Shown in pieces: positions 15,775-24,545 of a DNA stretch of 64,000 nt (positions are counted from its first letter, which is position 1; the number at the start of each line of letters is the position of its first letter). The stretch comes from Nitrosopumilaceae archaeon. GTDB lineage: Archaea > Thermoproteota > Nitrososphaeria > Nitrososphaerales > Nitrosopumilaceae. The stretch covers positions 1 through 64,000 of the forward strand of contig JAJEHG010000065.1 in NCBI GenBank assembly GCA_022823825.1, given 5' to 3'. Both the position numbers and the translations under genes were made by a program. The notes below the pieces were generated by a model. That model had not been told where the DNA came from. It did not search any database and was given only the letters and a program-made list of their open reading frames with translations.

Positions 15775-17661
15775 ATGTGTTGTTCTATAATAGGGTACAG
15801 CAGCAGCAGCAGAGGGGACGACGTCGACGGCGCGGCACCCATACTGGTACGCGGACTCAGGCGCATGGAGTACCGCGGGTATGACAGCGTGGGGGTCGCG
15901 ACCGCGCCAGGCGGGCGCGGCCAGGGGAAGCAGGCGGACGGCGGCATAATGGTACGCAAGGGCACCGGCAAGGTGGACGACGTGAACAGGTCGGCGCGCC
16001 TCGACGCGATGCCCGGAAGCGTAGGAATAGGCCACACGAGGTGGGCCACCCACGGAAACGTGACGGACGCAAACGCGCACCCCCATGCAAGCAGCTCAGG
16101 CGAGATCGCCATAGTGCACAACGGCATCATAACAAACTTCGAGGAGATAAAGTCCGAGCTTGTACAGGACGGGTACGAGTTCAGGAGCGAGACGGACAGC
16201 GAGGTGATTTCAAACCTGCTGCAGAAAAACTACGAGCGAACCGGGAGCGTCAAGGAATCCATGATGGGCACGGTTTCAAGGCTGCAGGGAGAGTATGCGT
16301 TCGTGGCAATGTTCAGCGGCGGCAGGCTGGCCGCGGCCAGGCTCCACAAGCCGCTCATAATCGGAGTCGGAAAAAACGACATGTTTCTCTCAAGCGACGT
16401 GCTTGGGTTCATCGAGTACACGGACGAGGCCGTGTACGTGGAGAACGGCAACATGGTGACCGCAAACGGAGACATGTCCACGTTTGAGGTCACGGACTTT
16501 GAAGGGAGGCCCGTCAAGTACAGCATAACAAAGGTCTCAAAGGAGTTCGGGGACGCGTACAAGGGCGACTATGCTCACTTTACCCTAAAGGAGATCTTCG
16601 AGCAGCACGAGACCGCATCCAGGGCAGGCGGGACGGCCGTGCGGGAGATAGCAGAGGCCGCCAGGATCATACGAGGCGCGGACAGCGTATGCCTGACGGG
16701 CAGCGGGAGCAGCTACAACGCGGCGCTGGTCGCAAAGCACTTCTTTGCAAGCCATGCCAAAAAGAGCACAGAGGCCGTCATGTCAAGCGAGATGCAGTTC
16801 TCATCGGAAGGAATGGGCCCCGGCTCGGTGCTCGTGGCCATATCCCAGAGCGGGGAGAGCGCCGACGTGCTGAGCGCCGTCAGGACGGCGAGAAAGGCAG
16901 GATGCAGAATAATATCGGTGGTCAACATGATGACCTCCTCGCTTGCGCGCCAGTCGGACGTGACAATCGGGATGAACTGCGGCCCCGAGATAGGGGTGGC
17001 CGCCACCAAGAGCTTTACGTCTCAGCTGGTGGTGCTATACAGGATAATATCGCAGGTGGCAGAAGACAGGCGGCTCGGTGGCAATGGCGGCGACAGGGGC
17101 GACAGCAGCAGCGGCAACGGCAGTAGCGACATCACAGGCGCAGTCCCGGGCCTCATACTCCGGACGCTGGAGGATCCCACCGGCGTGCAAAAGGTGGCAA
17201 AGGAGCTTAAAGACATATCGGACATATACGTGCTCGGCAGGGGCGTGCACTATCCCATTGCAACGGAGGCGGCCCTGAAGATAAAGGAGTTGACGTACAT
17301 ACATGCAGAGGGGATTGCAGGAGGCGAGCTAAAGCACGGGCCGCTCGCGCTGATGGACGACTCGACATACGTCATTGTGATAAACCCGGCCGACTCCACA
17401 TACGAGGAGATGCTGACCAGCGCAAGGGAGATAAAAGCAAGGGGCGCAAGAATAATAGGAATATCCGACGCGCATTCTGACGTGTACGACCACTGGATAA
17501 AGATCCCAGAAGCCGGGGATAAAGCGGGGAATTCAAATGGCCCGCTTTATGCCATATCGGAGATCATACCCATACAGCTGCTCGCGTACTATACGGCGCT
17601 GGAGAGGAATGCGGATCCGGATTATCCGAGGAACCTGGCAAAGTCCGTAACAGTCAAGTGA
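15775..17661 (+). CDS. glmS: glutamine--fructose-6-phosphate aminotransferase (isomerizing)
   Basis: Makes glucosamine-6-phosphate from fructose-6-phosphate and glutamine, the entry to UDP-GlcNAc and surface glycans. The N-terminal Ntn glutaminase (about 1-240) has MEYRGYDSVGVA, HTRWATHG and the NGIITNFEE loop. Two SIS sugar-binding domains follow (CLTGSGSSYNAAL near 305; ISQSGESADVL near 360), and the C-terminus DYPRNLAKSVTVK is canonical. Odd points: the protein starts Met-Cys-Cys-Ser, one residue longer than the usual Met-Cys-Ser/Gly, so the nucleophile may be Cys2 or Cys3; and a roughly 25-residue Gly/Asn/Ser/Asp insert lies near residues 435-458 in the second SIS domain. Confidence 0.95.
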   Translation: MCCSIIGYSSSSRGDDVDGAAPILVRGLRRMEYRGYDSVGVATAPGGRGQGKQADGGIMVRKGTGKVDDVNRSARLDAMPGSVGIGHTRWATHGNVTDANAHPHASSSGEIAIVHNGIITNFEEIKSELVQDGYEFRSETDSEVISNLLQKNYERTGSVKESMMGTVSRLQGEYAFVAMFSGGRLAAARLHKPLIIGVGKNDMFLSSDVLGFIEYTDEAVYVENGNMVTANGDMSTFEVTDFEGRPVKYSITKVSKEFGDAYKGDYAHFTLKEIFEQHETASRAGGTAVREIAEAARIIRGADSVCLTGSGSSYNAALVAKHFFASHAKKSTEAVMSSEMQFSSEGMGPGSVLVAISQSGESADVLSAVRTARKAGCRIISVVNMMTSSLARQSDVTIGMNCGPEIGVAATKSFTSQLVVLYRIISQVAEDRRLGGNGGDRGDSSSGNGSSDITGAVPGLILRTLEDPTGVQKVAKELKDISDIYVLGRGVHYPIATEAALKIKELTYIHAEGIAGGELKHGPLALMDDSTYVIVINPADSTYEEMLTSAREIKARGARIIGISDAHSDVYDHWIKIPEAGDKAGNSNGPLYAISEIIPIQLLAYYTALERNADPDYPRNLAKSVTVK

Positions 17662-17724
17662 CGGGGAACCGGTGCGAAAAAGATCGGGGGCGGCCCGTCC
17701 AGCATGCGGCCCGCAGACCAGCCC

Positions 17725-19050
17725 TCATGCGGCCCGCGATCCGAACATTTTGGCGTACTCGGCGTCTATTGCGCGCGCCATCTCCGCGCGCCCGGCGTTT
17801 GTCTTTAGCATGGCAGAGATGATGCAGCCGCCTGCGCCTACGCCCTCCTTGGCATATCCCTCCGCAAATGCCCTCAGTCCTGCATGCTTTGAGGCGTCAA
17901 GCCCCGGGTCTACTGCGATTGCAGGAACGCCGGACACGTCGGATATCAGTCCTGCAAAGTCCGCATTCTTGTCCCCTGCCACGTACGAGGTTGTCCCGAC
18001 TGCCACGTTGCTGCCGTCGTATCCTATCCTTGACGCAACGGCAAGGACGGCGGCCATCTGCGTCCCGCCTGCCAGCATAACCTTGGAGGATACTGACGCG
18101 GAGCTCAGCATGCCGGCCACGAACGGAATCATAGGATCCCCCACGGCGGCCGTTATCCGGTACATGTAATGCTGCCTCTCCGCCTCGCTTGAGCCCGGTC
18201 CGGGCGGCTTTGGCGCGACGTCATCAAGAGGGACCTGCGCGTCGGAGGCGCGTCCACCACCGTGACGTTCCGGGGGCGCAGCCGCGTGCGGGCGGCCTCG
18301 GCCTGGCAGACGCCGTCCGTTATCAGGCGCGGCACCAGCCGCATTGCCCGCGGAGCCACCGGGGGCGCCCTCCGTACGGCCGCCCTTCTCACCGGGCGCG
18401 CGTTGTGGTGTACGCCCCGCGCCCTTCCTGCCAAGCCTCAGAAACGCGTCGCGTATGACCCGTCTCTTGAGGGATATTGGGTTGGAGGGCATGCTGGAGC
18501 TTACCCTCGCGCGATGCCCCAGCCCGTACAGGACTGCCATTGCCGTGGTGGTCCCGGCCGGAATGCTCTCGCCTATCACCAAACAGTCGGCAAGCGGCGC
18601 CAGGCTCCTCCCCACTATGCGCCCATAGTCCACCGCATGCAGCACGTCCTGCACCGACATCGCGTCACGCGTGCGGATGTTGCCGCCGTACCCAAGCCCC
18701 GTGGCCACGTACGGCAGTCTCGGGGATACGCGGCTCCCGGCGTTTATCGTCACGTGCGGAATGCTTGCGTGCTCGAGGGCCGCCTTTGCAAGGACGGCGG
18801 GGGTCGGCTTGCCGTCAGGCGTGACGGGTATGCCCTTGATGGTCCTGCAGTATCCGTAATGCAGGTATTCGGCATCGGCAGGCGGCGTGAACTTGAACGA
18901 GCCCGTATCGGCGCCCGCGATTGTAAGCCCGGGAACCTCGCAGGTGGACGTATACGACATTACCATCGAGAACAGGAACCTGCCGGAGGCGACAGAGTCT
19001 ACAAAGTCTGCGCCCCTGCGCTCGCTTCCGTGTATCCTCAGGCCGTCCAT
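17725..19050 (-). CDS. cobT: archaeal-type CobT nicotinate phosphoribosyltransferase
   Basis: Predicted nicotinate-nucleotide:lower-ligand phosphoribosyltransferase of the archaeal CobT group, activating the lower ligand of cobamides, which these archaea synthesise. Recognisable segments are FTPPADAEYLHYG, VGRSLAPLADCLVIGESIPAGTTTA, AVGDPMIPFVAGM and MLAGGTQMAAVLA. The protein is 441 residues, compared with about 350 usual; the excess is a Gly/Pro/Arg-rich insert at roughly residues 210-300 (DNA about 18160-18420), between LKRRVIRDAFLRLG and the AVGDPM motif. It is third in the nnrE-MBL-cobT run, 75 bp after the MBL gene. I see no frameshift that would explain the insert. Confidence 0.82.
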   Translation of the reverse strand: MDGLRIHGSERRGADFVDSVASGRFLFSMVMSYTSTCEVPGLTIAGADTGSFKFTPPADAEYLHYGYCRTIKGIPVTPDGKPTPAVLAKAALEHASIPHVTINAGSRVSPRLPYVATGLGYGGNIRTRDAMSVQDVLHAVDYGRIVGRSLAPLADCLVIGESIPAGTTTAMAVLYGLGHRARVSSSMPSNPISLKRRVIRDAFLRLGRKGAGRTPQRAPGEKGGRTEGAPGGSAGNAAGAAPDNGRRLPGRGRPHAAAPPERHGGGRASDAQVPLDDVAPKPPGPGSSEAERQHYMYRITAAVGDPMIPFVAGMLSSASVSSKVMLAGGTQMAAVLAVASRIGYDGSNVAVGTTSYVAGDKNADFAGLISDVSGVPAIAVDPGLDASKHAGLRAFAEGYAKEGVGAGGCIISAMLKTNAGRAEMARAIDAEYAKMFGSRAA

Positions 19051-19125
19051 ATCCGTTGCTCATCACCAGCCCGTGCGCGGCGCAGACCGGCTCCCTCGCG
19101 TAAATGACAGTGCGGCCGTGCGCAG

Positions 19126-19746
19126 TCACCCCATGGTCATCCTTGCCACAAACTGCTCCTCGGATACCGGGCGCATCACAGGATTGCTCTGCTTTTGATC
19201 TCCGAGGGTGGACACCGGTACGGCCCCATAGTCGTGCCCCGGATACATCACAAGCGAGTCCTCAAGGTTTGAAAGCGTGTCGAATATGCTGTGGTACAGT
19301 TCGCGCGCGCTGCCGCCGGGCAGATCGACGCGCCCGCACGTGCCCACAAACAGCGTGTCGCCGGTAAAGATCTTGCCGTCCCCGACCAGGCAGATGCTGT
19401 CCTTTGAGTGGCCGGGGGTATGCAGCACCTCGAGCGCCGAGTCCCCAAACGCGACGGCGTCGCCGTGCCGCAGCGATATGTCATGGGGCAGTTCTGACGC
19501 CTCGTGCTGCGCGACAGGGGCGCCGGTGGACTGGGCCATCTGCTCGTTTCCCGTCGTGTGGTCAAAATGGTGGTGCGTGTTTACGATATGCGTGACGCGA
19601 AGCGAGTCCCGCCTTATGACCTGCTCTATGTCCGCCAGGTCCCACGAGGGGTCCAGTATTACGGCATCCCCGGTCTTATAATCAGATATGACGTACGTAA
19701 AGTTCTGCATGCGTCCCACCTGCATCTGCTCGACTTTGATGGTCAT
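19126..19746 (-). CDS. metallo-beta-lactamase-fold hydrolase (glyoxalase II/ETHE1-like)
   Basis: A 206-residue MBL-fold protein with the full metal-binding set: THHHFDH (near residues 57-63), HTPGHSKDS, GDTLF and YPGHDYG. The length and motif spacing match the glyoxalase II or persulfide dioxygenase (ETHE1) branch rather than RNA-processing MBL proteins. The start overlaps the end of the NAD(P)HX epimerase gene by 4 bp (ATGA), implying translational coupling. Substrate cannot be assigned from sequence; a thioester or persulfide is the family-based guess. Confidence 0.85.
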   Translation of the reverse strand: MTIKVEQMQVGRMQNFTYVISDYKTGDAVILDPSWDLADIEQVIRRDSLRVTHIVNTHHHFDHTTGNEQMAQSTGAPVAQHEASELPHDISLRHGDAVAFGDSALEVLHTPGHSKDSICLVGDGKIFTGDTLFVGTCGRVDLPGGSARELYHSIFDTLSNLEDSLVMYPGHDYGAVPVSTLGDQKQSNPVMRPVSEEQFVARMTMG

Positions 19747-20423
19747 GAGACGATCCCTGCCTCCGCCTCCGGCGGGATGCCGATCTTTTCTGTATGCAGG
19801 GCGCCGGTCAGGTCGGGGCGCCTTGGAATTCCCTGCTTCATGCGGTGGAACGTGACGGTCACGTCACACGTCGTATGCATGTTGGCAGTCTCCCCGGTCT
19901 GCGGGTCGAGCCCGCTCGGCACGTCGACGGCCATCTTGAACGGCTCTTGCTGCCCGTTGATGTACGCGATGGCCGACGAGTACGGCTTCCGGATATCGCC
20001 CGTGATGCCGGTCCCGAATATCGCGTCTACGATGACGTCAGGCGCGCTACCCGGTGGCACAAACTCGGCGCCGCACGCCACCAAGGACACCGAGCCGGGC
20101 ATCTTCTCCAAGAGGGACCAGTTCCACCGGCTCTCCTCCGTCTTTATCATGTCGGGACTGCCCAGCAGGTGCACTGCGGGACGGGCCCCGTATCCGGCAA
20201 GGTGCCGGGCGGCTACCATCCCGTCGCCGCCGTTGTTTCCGAGGCCGGCGACCACCAGAACGCGCTTGCCTGCAATGTCGTGCCCCCTGGCGCGTACGGC
20301 CTCCACCAGGCGCCTGGCAGCGGCGGCGCCGGCATTCTCCATCATGAATTTTTTGAGAAAGCCCATGTCGTGCCCCCTGTTCTCGATGTCGTACATCTGG
20401 GACACCGTAATTGGCGGATCCAT
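19743..20423 (-). CDS. nnrE: NAD(P)H-hydrate epimerase (YjeF N-terminal domain)
   Basis: Repairs damaged NAD(P)H by epimerising hydrated nicotinamide. The 226-residue protein holds the YjeF-N Rossmann fold with VLVVAGLGNNGGDGMVAARHL and AVDVPSGLDPQTG. The ADP-dependent dehydratase domain often fused behind it in prokaryotes is absent, so that activity must be encoded elsewhere or missing. The start is ATG 20423: a TATA-like box (GCTTAATTTGG) sits 26 nt upstream, and the longer open frame runs antisense over pgk. First gene of a three-gene operon with the MBL protein and CobT. Confidence 0.85.
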   Translation of the reverse strand: MDPPITVSQMYDIENRGHDMGFLKKFMMENAGAAAARRLVEAVRARGHDIAGKRVLVVAGLGNNGGDGMVAARHLAGYGARPAVHLLGSPDMIKTEESRWNWSLLEKMPGSVSLVACGAEFVPPGSAPDVIVDAIFGTGITGDIRKPYSSAIAYINGQQEPFKMAVDVPSGLDPQTGETANMHTTCDVTVTFHRMKQGIPRRPDLTGALHTEKIGIPPEAEAGIVS

Positions 20424-20443
20424 GGCGTGGTGGGCGTGGGCGG

Positions 20444-20454
20444 CCAAATTAAGC
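20444..20454 (-). promoter_or_regulatory. TATA-like box for nnrE operon
   Basis: Coding strand GCTTAATTTGG, centred 26 nt upstream of ATG 20423; back to back with the pgk promoter at 20524. Confidence 0.5.
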
Positions 20455-20523
20455 TTGCCAAGCGTCGGCGGCGGGCGCGGGCGGCCGCACCCGCGGATGC
20501 GGCAGCGGACAAAAGCTCTGAAG

Positions 20524-20534
20524 GAATTTAACGG
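20524..20534 (+). promoter_or_regulatory. TATA-like box for pgk
   Basis: GAATTTAACGG, centred 25 nt before GTG 20554. It decides the pgk start, which has no nearby ATG. Confidence 0.5.
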
Positions 20535-20553
20535 GGCCCTTGGCAGTACAATC

Positions 20554-21774
20554 GTGAAGAGTGTCCTCACACTTGATGACTTTGACCTCAAGGGCAAGAC
20601 CGTGTTTCTGAGGGTCGACATGAACTGTCCCATCGACCCCAACACGATGGAGATTCTGGGCACAAAGCGGATAGAGGAGGCGGCGGCCAGCCTGAAGTCG
20701 CTGCAGGACGCAAAGGTGGTGATCGCATCCCACCAGGGAAGGGTGGGCAACAACGACTATACCGGAATGTCAAGCCATGCGGAGGTGCTCCAGAAGGTGA
20801 CCGGCCGCAGCATCAAGTACGTGGAGGACGTGATGGGGGTGGCGGCCCAGGACGAGATACGCAGCATGAAGGACGGCGACATCATACTGCTTGACAACCT
20901 CAGGTTCTGCGCGGAGGAGAACTATGAATTTCCCCCCGAGTCCGCCTCCAAGACGATAATGGTCTCCAGGCTCTCAAAGCTGTTCGACGCGTGCGTCATG
21001 GACTCGTTTCCGAGCGCGCACAGGCAGCATCCGTCGATCGTGGGATTCCCCCACGTGCTTCCGGCGTGCGCCGGCAGGATTGTAGAGCGCGAGGTTCAGA
21101 ACCTCGACAACATAATGACGGTGGCAAAGGCCCCCCACGTGATCGTACTGGGAGGCTCAAAGGTGCCCGACAGGCTAGAGGCCATAAAGATGCTGATAGA
21201 GAACGGCAGGGCCGACCACATACTTCTGACCGGGCTCATTGGAAACGTGTTTCTGCGCGCCCAGGCAAGGATAAAGTCGTCGCTTGGGATAAAACGCGAA
21301 GAGGAGGCAGTGGCAAAGGCCCACGCGCTGATTGGCGAGTATCCCGACGTGTTTGCCACTCCCGTGGACGTGGCAATCGACAAGGACGGCGAGAGGATAG
21401 AGATGGACGTCAGGGAGATGAGCAGGGGGGACAAGGTGTACGACATGGGCCCAAAGACGGTGGAATACTATTCAAAGCTGATATCGGGCGCCGGCACCGT
21501 GTTCATAAGCGGCCCTGCAGGGTTCTTTGAGAACGAAAACTTTAGCTATGGGACAAACTCCCTGCTGAGGGCAGTCGCAGACTCCATGGCCACCACCATA
21601 GTCAGCGGCGGCCACCTTACCTCGGCGCTAAAAAAGCTGGGACTGACTGACAGGATAAACCACATCAGCACCGCCGGCGGAGCCCTCGTGCTGTATCTGA
21701 CAGGCAAGCGCCTTCCCATGATAAGCGCGCTCGAGGATGCGTCCGCCAGGCACAGGAACCAGGGGCTCAGTTGA
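20554..21774 (+). CDS. pgk: phosphoglycerate kinase
   Basis: Interconverts 1,3-bisphosphoglycerate and 3-phosphoglycerate; in autotrophic thaumarchaea it runs in the gluconeogenic direction. Substrate-side motifs are VFLRVDMNCPID and ASHQGRVG; nucleotide-side motifs are VLGGSKVPDRLEAI, GLIGNVF and the C-terminal STAGGALVLYLTGK. At 406 residues it has family length. The open frame continues far upstream, but the leaderless GTG 20554 follows the TATA-like box by 25 nt, and the upstream part is antisense to nnrE. Archaeal pgk commonly has the slightly degenerate N-terminal DMN motif seen here. Confidence 0.93.
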   Translation: MKSVLTLDDFDLKGKTVFLRVDMNCPIDPNTMEILGTKRIEEAAASLKSLQDAKVVIASHQGRVGNNDYTGMSSHAEVLQKVTGRSIKYVEDVMGVAAQDEIRSMKDGDIILLDNLRFCAEENYEFPPESASKTIMVSRLSKLFDACVMDSFPSAHRQHPSIVGFPHVLPACAGRIVEREVQNLDNIMTVAKAPHVIVLGGSKVPDRLEAIKMLIENGRADHILLTGLIGNVFLRAQARIKSSLGIKREEEAVAKAHALIGEYPDVFATPVDVAIDKDGERIEMDVREMSRGDKVYDMGPKTVEYYSKLISGAGTVFISGPAGFFENENFSYGTNSLLRAVADSMATTIVSGGHLTSALKKLGLTDRINHISTAGGALVLYLTGKRLPMISALEDASARHRNQGLS

Positions 21775-22128
21775 TGCGGGGCGTGCCCCGAGGATGCCGA
21801 CGGCGGCAGGGGATACGAGTATCTGAGATCAGGCGCATAGAGGCATGGCCGAACTGCGGCGATGGCTATGGCGGCGGCGGCGGCGGCTGCAGGGACGGTG
21901 GCACACATGACAGCGGCGGCATCTGCCCCCCCCCCCTTCCCCTCCCCGGCATGGCGCCTTCAAGCACGGCATTCACAGCCTAGAACCGCCACGTCGTGCG
22001 GACTCGGCGGATTCGGATTCGCATGGCATGTCACGACCGCGCGCGGAATAACCGTACAGATGGTTACGCGGGGGCGTCTATAATGTCAGAGTCGTTTTTG
22101 TGATCGACGCCGTTCAGCACTCAGGCTC
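21775..22128. other. intergenic region with C11 tract
   Basis: No gene recognised between pgk and the convergent Suf operon. Positions 21926-21936 are C11 followed by more pyrimidines on the + strand, a possible pgk terminator. The stretch around 21860-21900 is a GCG/GGC-rich low-complexity sequence. Confidence 0.4.
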
Positions 22129-22524
22129 CTACAATGGCGCCTTGCAGCCGGGATTCGGGCATGCGCGCTCCTCTGCCCTTCCCAGGTGGACTGTTTGGGA
22201 GCAGGCGCCGCATTTCATCTCGTCCACCACGTCAAAGAGGCGCAGCCACATCGTGTTAAAGTTCTGCGCTATGTTGCGTACAAGGCCCGACTCGCACAGC
22301 GACGTAAAGTCGGACTCGACATCGCACACGTCACACGTGTCGTCCACGGCGCCTTTTTTGCGCATGATGTCCAGGACTTCGTCGTTCGTAAACCGGAGCT
22401 CGAGGTCGTTAAAATTCTCAAATATTGTACGGCGCATCTCAAGACCCAGCGCGGCGGAGGCGTCAGCGTTATTGCCGGAGGCGGCGTCAGCAGCCCCTGT
22501 CGCCCCGTCGGAATCGCCAGCCAT
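22129..22524 (-). CDS. wHTH/zinc-ribbon-like hypothetical protein at end of Suf operon
   Basis: A 131-residue protein. After an Ala/Asp/Asn-rich start, residues 35-95 look like a winged helix-turn-helix (TNDEVLDIMRKKG, then FTSLCESGLVRNI). Extra cysteines occur in DTCDVCDVES, and a C-terminal zinc ribbon CGAC...CPNPGC ends the chain. Six cysteines in two pairs plus others could hold Zn or an Fe-S cluster. It begins immediately after the sufU stop codon, so it is the last gene of the Suf operon. A cluster-sensing regulator is an attractive but unproven role. Confidence 0.6.
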   Translation of the reverse strand: MAGDSDGATGAADAASGNNADASAALGLEMRRTIFENFNDLELRFTNDEVLDIMRKKGAVDDTCDVCDVESDFTSLCESGLVRNIAQNFNTMWLRLFDVVDEMKCGACSQTVHLGRAEERACPNPGCKAPL

Positions 22525-23019
22525 CTAGTACAGTCCGGCAGCCTCTTCTTTTAGTCTGTCGATCTCCTCAGGAGACATGCCGGCATCCGCGGCGTCCGGG
22601 CCAGTGGAGCTGCCCGAGTTCTGCATGTGCCTTCCAAGATACGTGTATAGCGCCGACTTGAACACCTTCAGCGACAGCAGCGCGCACTTTATGCGGACCG
22701 CCTGCAGGTGTTCCAGCCCCAGCTCGCCCAGTATGTCGTCCTTGCCTACTGCCCTCACCTCTTCTAGGCTCTTTCCTTTTGTAATCTCAGTCAGGACCGA
22801 CGAGCACGCCATGCAGATTGCGCAGCCCTTGCCATGGAACTTTATGTCAGAGACGGCGTTGTCAGATATGTTCATGTCTATGTCTATGCTGTCGCCGCAC
22901 AGCGGGTTTGCGTCATGAAACGTCACGTCGGGGTTCTCTATCTTGCCAAAGTTTGCCGGATTCCTCGAATAGTCCACGATCATCTCGTGGTAGATGTCCG
23001 CGTTGCCACCGCTGCTCAT
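22525..23019 (-). CDS. sufU: SufU/IscU-type Fe-S scaffold or sulfur-relay protein
   Basis: Receives sulfur from SufS for Fe-S cluster assembly. The three ligand cysteines are in NPLCGDSI (about Cys41), GKGCAICMACSS (about Cys66) and RIKCALLSLKVFKSAL. The insertion pattern follows the SufU group rather than IscU. A roughly 35-residue C-terminal tail (NSGSSTGPDAADAGMSPEEIDRL) is an extension. Its start overlaps the sufS stop by 4 bp (ATGA), implying coupled synthesis with the desulfurase. Confidence 0.92.
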   Translation of the reverse strand: MSSGGNADIYHEMIVDYSRNPANFGKIENPDVTFHDANPLCGDSIDIDMNISDNAVSDIKFHGKGCAICMACSSVLTEITKGKSLEEVRAVGKDDILGELGLEHLQAVRIKCALLSLKVFKSALYTYLGRHMQNSGSSTGPDAADAGMSPEEIDRLKEEAAGLY

Positions 23020-24536
23020 CTTGCAGCATCGCCCTCCTCTTTCTTGCCGCGCACCGCAAACTTTTGCGCCACCACGTCAAGCGATCCTACCAGTGCGTCG
23101 ATCTCGGAGGTTGTATTGTACAGGTAAAAGCTCGCCCTTGACGTGGCCGCCACGTCGAGCTTTTCCATCAGCACCTGCGCGCAGTGGTGTCCAGACCTGA
23201 GCGCCACGCCGGCCTCGTCTATGATATACGCGACATCGTGCGGGTGCACCGACTGGAAGTTAAACGAGATGACGCCGCCGCGCCTCGAGGCGTCCTTTGG
23301 CCCGTATATCTTAAGGTCCGGTACGGCTGACAGTTTTTCTAGCGCGTATCGCGTGAGGAGCATCTCGTGGCTTCTGACGTTCTTCATCCCGATTCGTTCA
23401 AGGTAGTCTATGGCGGCGCCCAGCCCTATCACGTCGGCGATGTTGGGCGTGCCGGCCTCGAACTTGTACGGCAGATCGTTCCACGTGGACTCGTACTTGT
23501 GCACCTCGCGGATCATGTCACCGCCCCCGTGGAACGGCACCATCTCGCCCAGCATTTCCTTGCTTGCCCAGAGTACGCCTATGCCGGTGGGTCCCAGCAT
23601 CTTGTGGCCGGAGAATGCGAAAAAGTCGCACCCGAGCGACGCGATGTCGACTGGCATGTGCGGTACGGCCTGGGCGCCGTCCACCAGCGTGGGGACGCCG
23701 GCAGCCTTGCACTTTGAGATGATTGCATCTGCGTCTGTGATGGTGCCAAGCACGTTTGACATCAGGCTGAACGCGACCAGTCTCACCCTTCCAGTATCAA
23801 GCAGCTTGTCCAGATCGTCAAGGATCAGCTCGCCGTTATCGTCAATCCGGACATATTCTAGGACCGCCCCCCTTTCTTCGGCCACGAGCTGCCACGGCAC
23901 AATGTTGCTGTGGTGCTCGTATTCCGTAGTGACTATGATGTCGCCGGGCCTTACGTGTCCTCTTCCCCATGCGTATGCCACCAAGTTGATTGCCTCAGTA
24001 GTGCCGCGGACGAATATTATCTCCTGCCGGTCCCTGATGTTTACAAATTTGGCCACCTTGTCCCGGACCGCCTCGTAGGCCTCGGTGGCCTCCTCGGCAA
24101 GCGCGTACACGGCCCTGTGGGTGTTCGCATTGTACGTCCTGTAATAGTCGCCTATCGCGTCTATCACCTGCGTGGGTTTTTGCGTGGTGGATGCATTATC
24201 CAGATATACCAGGGGCTTGCCGTCCCTGACGGTCCTAGCAAGTATCGGAAAGTCCCCTCGAAGATCCTCAAAATTTACCACGGGCTGCGCAGGGGGTTTT
24301 GTTTGCGTGGAGGGCTGCTGCTGCGGTGGTTTTTGCTGCGTGGGTTGCGGCTGCTGCTGCGGTGGTTTTTGCTGCGTGGGTTGCGGCTGCTGCTGCGGTG
24401 GTTTTTGCTGCGTGGGTTGCGGCTGCTTTTGCGCATGCTGGAATTGCCGACGGTGCCGATTCCGGCGGCGTGCCTTTTTGCCATGCTGCGGTTGCTGCTG
24501 CGGCTGGGGGGATTGTCCATTCTGAGTCGCGTCCAT
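23016..24536 (-). CDS. sufS: cysteine desulfurase SufS with Gln/Pro repeat N-terminus
   Basis: PLP enzyme releasing sulfur from cysteine for Fe-S clusters. The catalytic domain (from about residue 88, NFEDLRGDFPILART) has LDNASTTQKP, TTEAINLVAY, the PLP lysine in SGHKMLGPTG and the active Cys in RSGHHCAQVL. In front lies an unusual roughly 85-residue extension: a basic KKARRRNRHRRQ patch and three identical 12-residue Gln/Pro repeats encoded by a perfect 36-bp minisatellite. Family members usually start near residue 88. The extension could be a flexible tether or a nucleic-acid-binding tail; nothing shows which. It follows the Rieske gene by 9 bp and overlaps sufU by 4 bp. Confidence 0.93.
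   Translation of the reverse strand: MDATQNGQSPQPQQQPQHGKKARRRNRHRRQFQHAQKQPQPTQQKPPQQQPQPTQQKPPQQQPQPTQQKPPQQQPSTQTKPPAQPVVNFEDLRGDFPILARTVRDGKPLVYLDNASTTQKPTQVIDAIGDYYRTYNANTHRAVYALAEEATEAYEAVRDKVAKFVNIRDRQEIIFVRGTTEAINLVAYAWGRGHVRPGDIIVTTEYEHHSNIVPWQLVAEERGAVLEYVRIDDNGELILDDLDKLLDTGRVRLVAFSLMSNVLGTITDADAIISKCKAAGVPTLVDGAQAVPHMPVDIASLGCDFFAFSGHKMLGPTGIGVLWASKEMLGEMVPFHGGGDMIREVHKYESTWNDLPYKFEAGTPNIADVIGLGAAIDYLERIGMKNVRSHEMLLTRYALEKLSAVPDLKIYGPKDASRRGGVISFNFQSVHPHDVAYIIDEAGVALRSGHHCAQVLMEKLDVAATSRASFYLYNTTSEIDALVGSLDVVAQKFAVRGKKEEGDAAR
24315..24422. repeat. 36-bp minisatellite, three perfect copies, in sufS
   Basis: Copies at 24315-24350, 24351-24386 and 24387-24422 are identical, with partial units flanking. 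The repeat encodes QPQPTQQKPPQQ on the - strand. Because 36 is a multiple of three, copy-number change alters protein length but not frame. Confidence 0.95.
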
Positions 24537-24545
24537 GGCCGGTCA

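Noticed and set aside
17725..19050. CobT frameshift as explanation for the extra 90 residues
   Set aside because: No stop or start break, and the frame is coherent on both sides with family motifs; an in-frame insert is simpler.
19504..20553. Long + strand open frame continuing 350 codons upstream of pgk
   Set aside because: It is antisense to the MBL and nnrE genes, has no pgk homology before GTG 20554, and the pgk promoter lies inside it. High GC makes long spurious frames common here.
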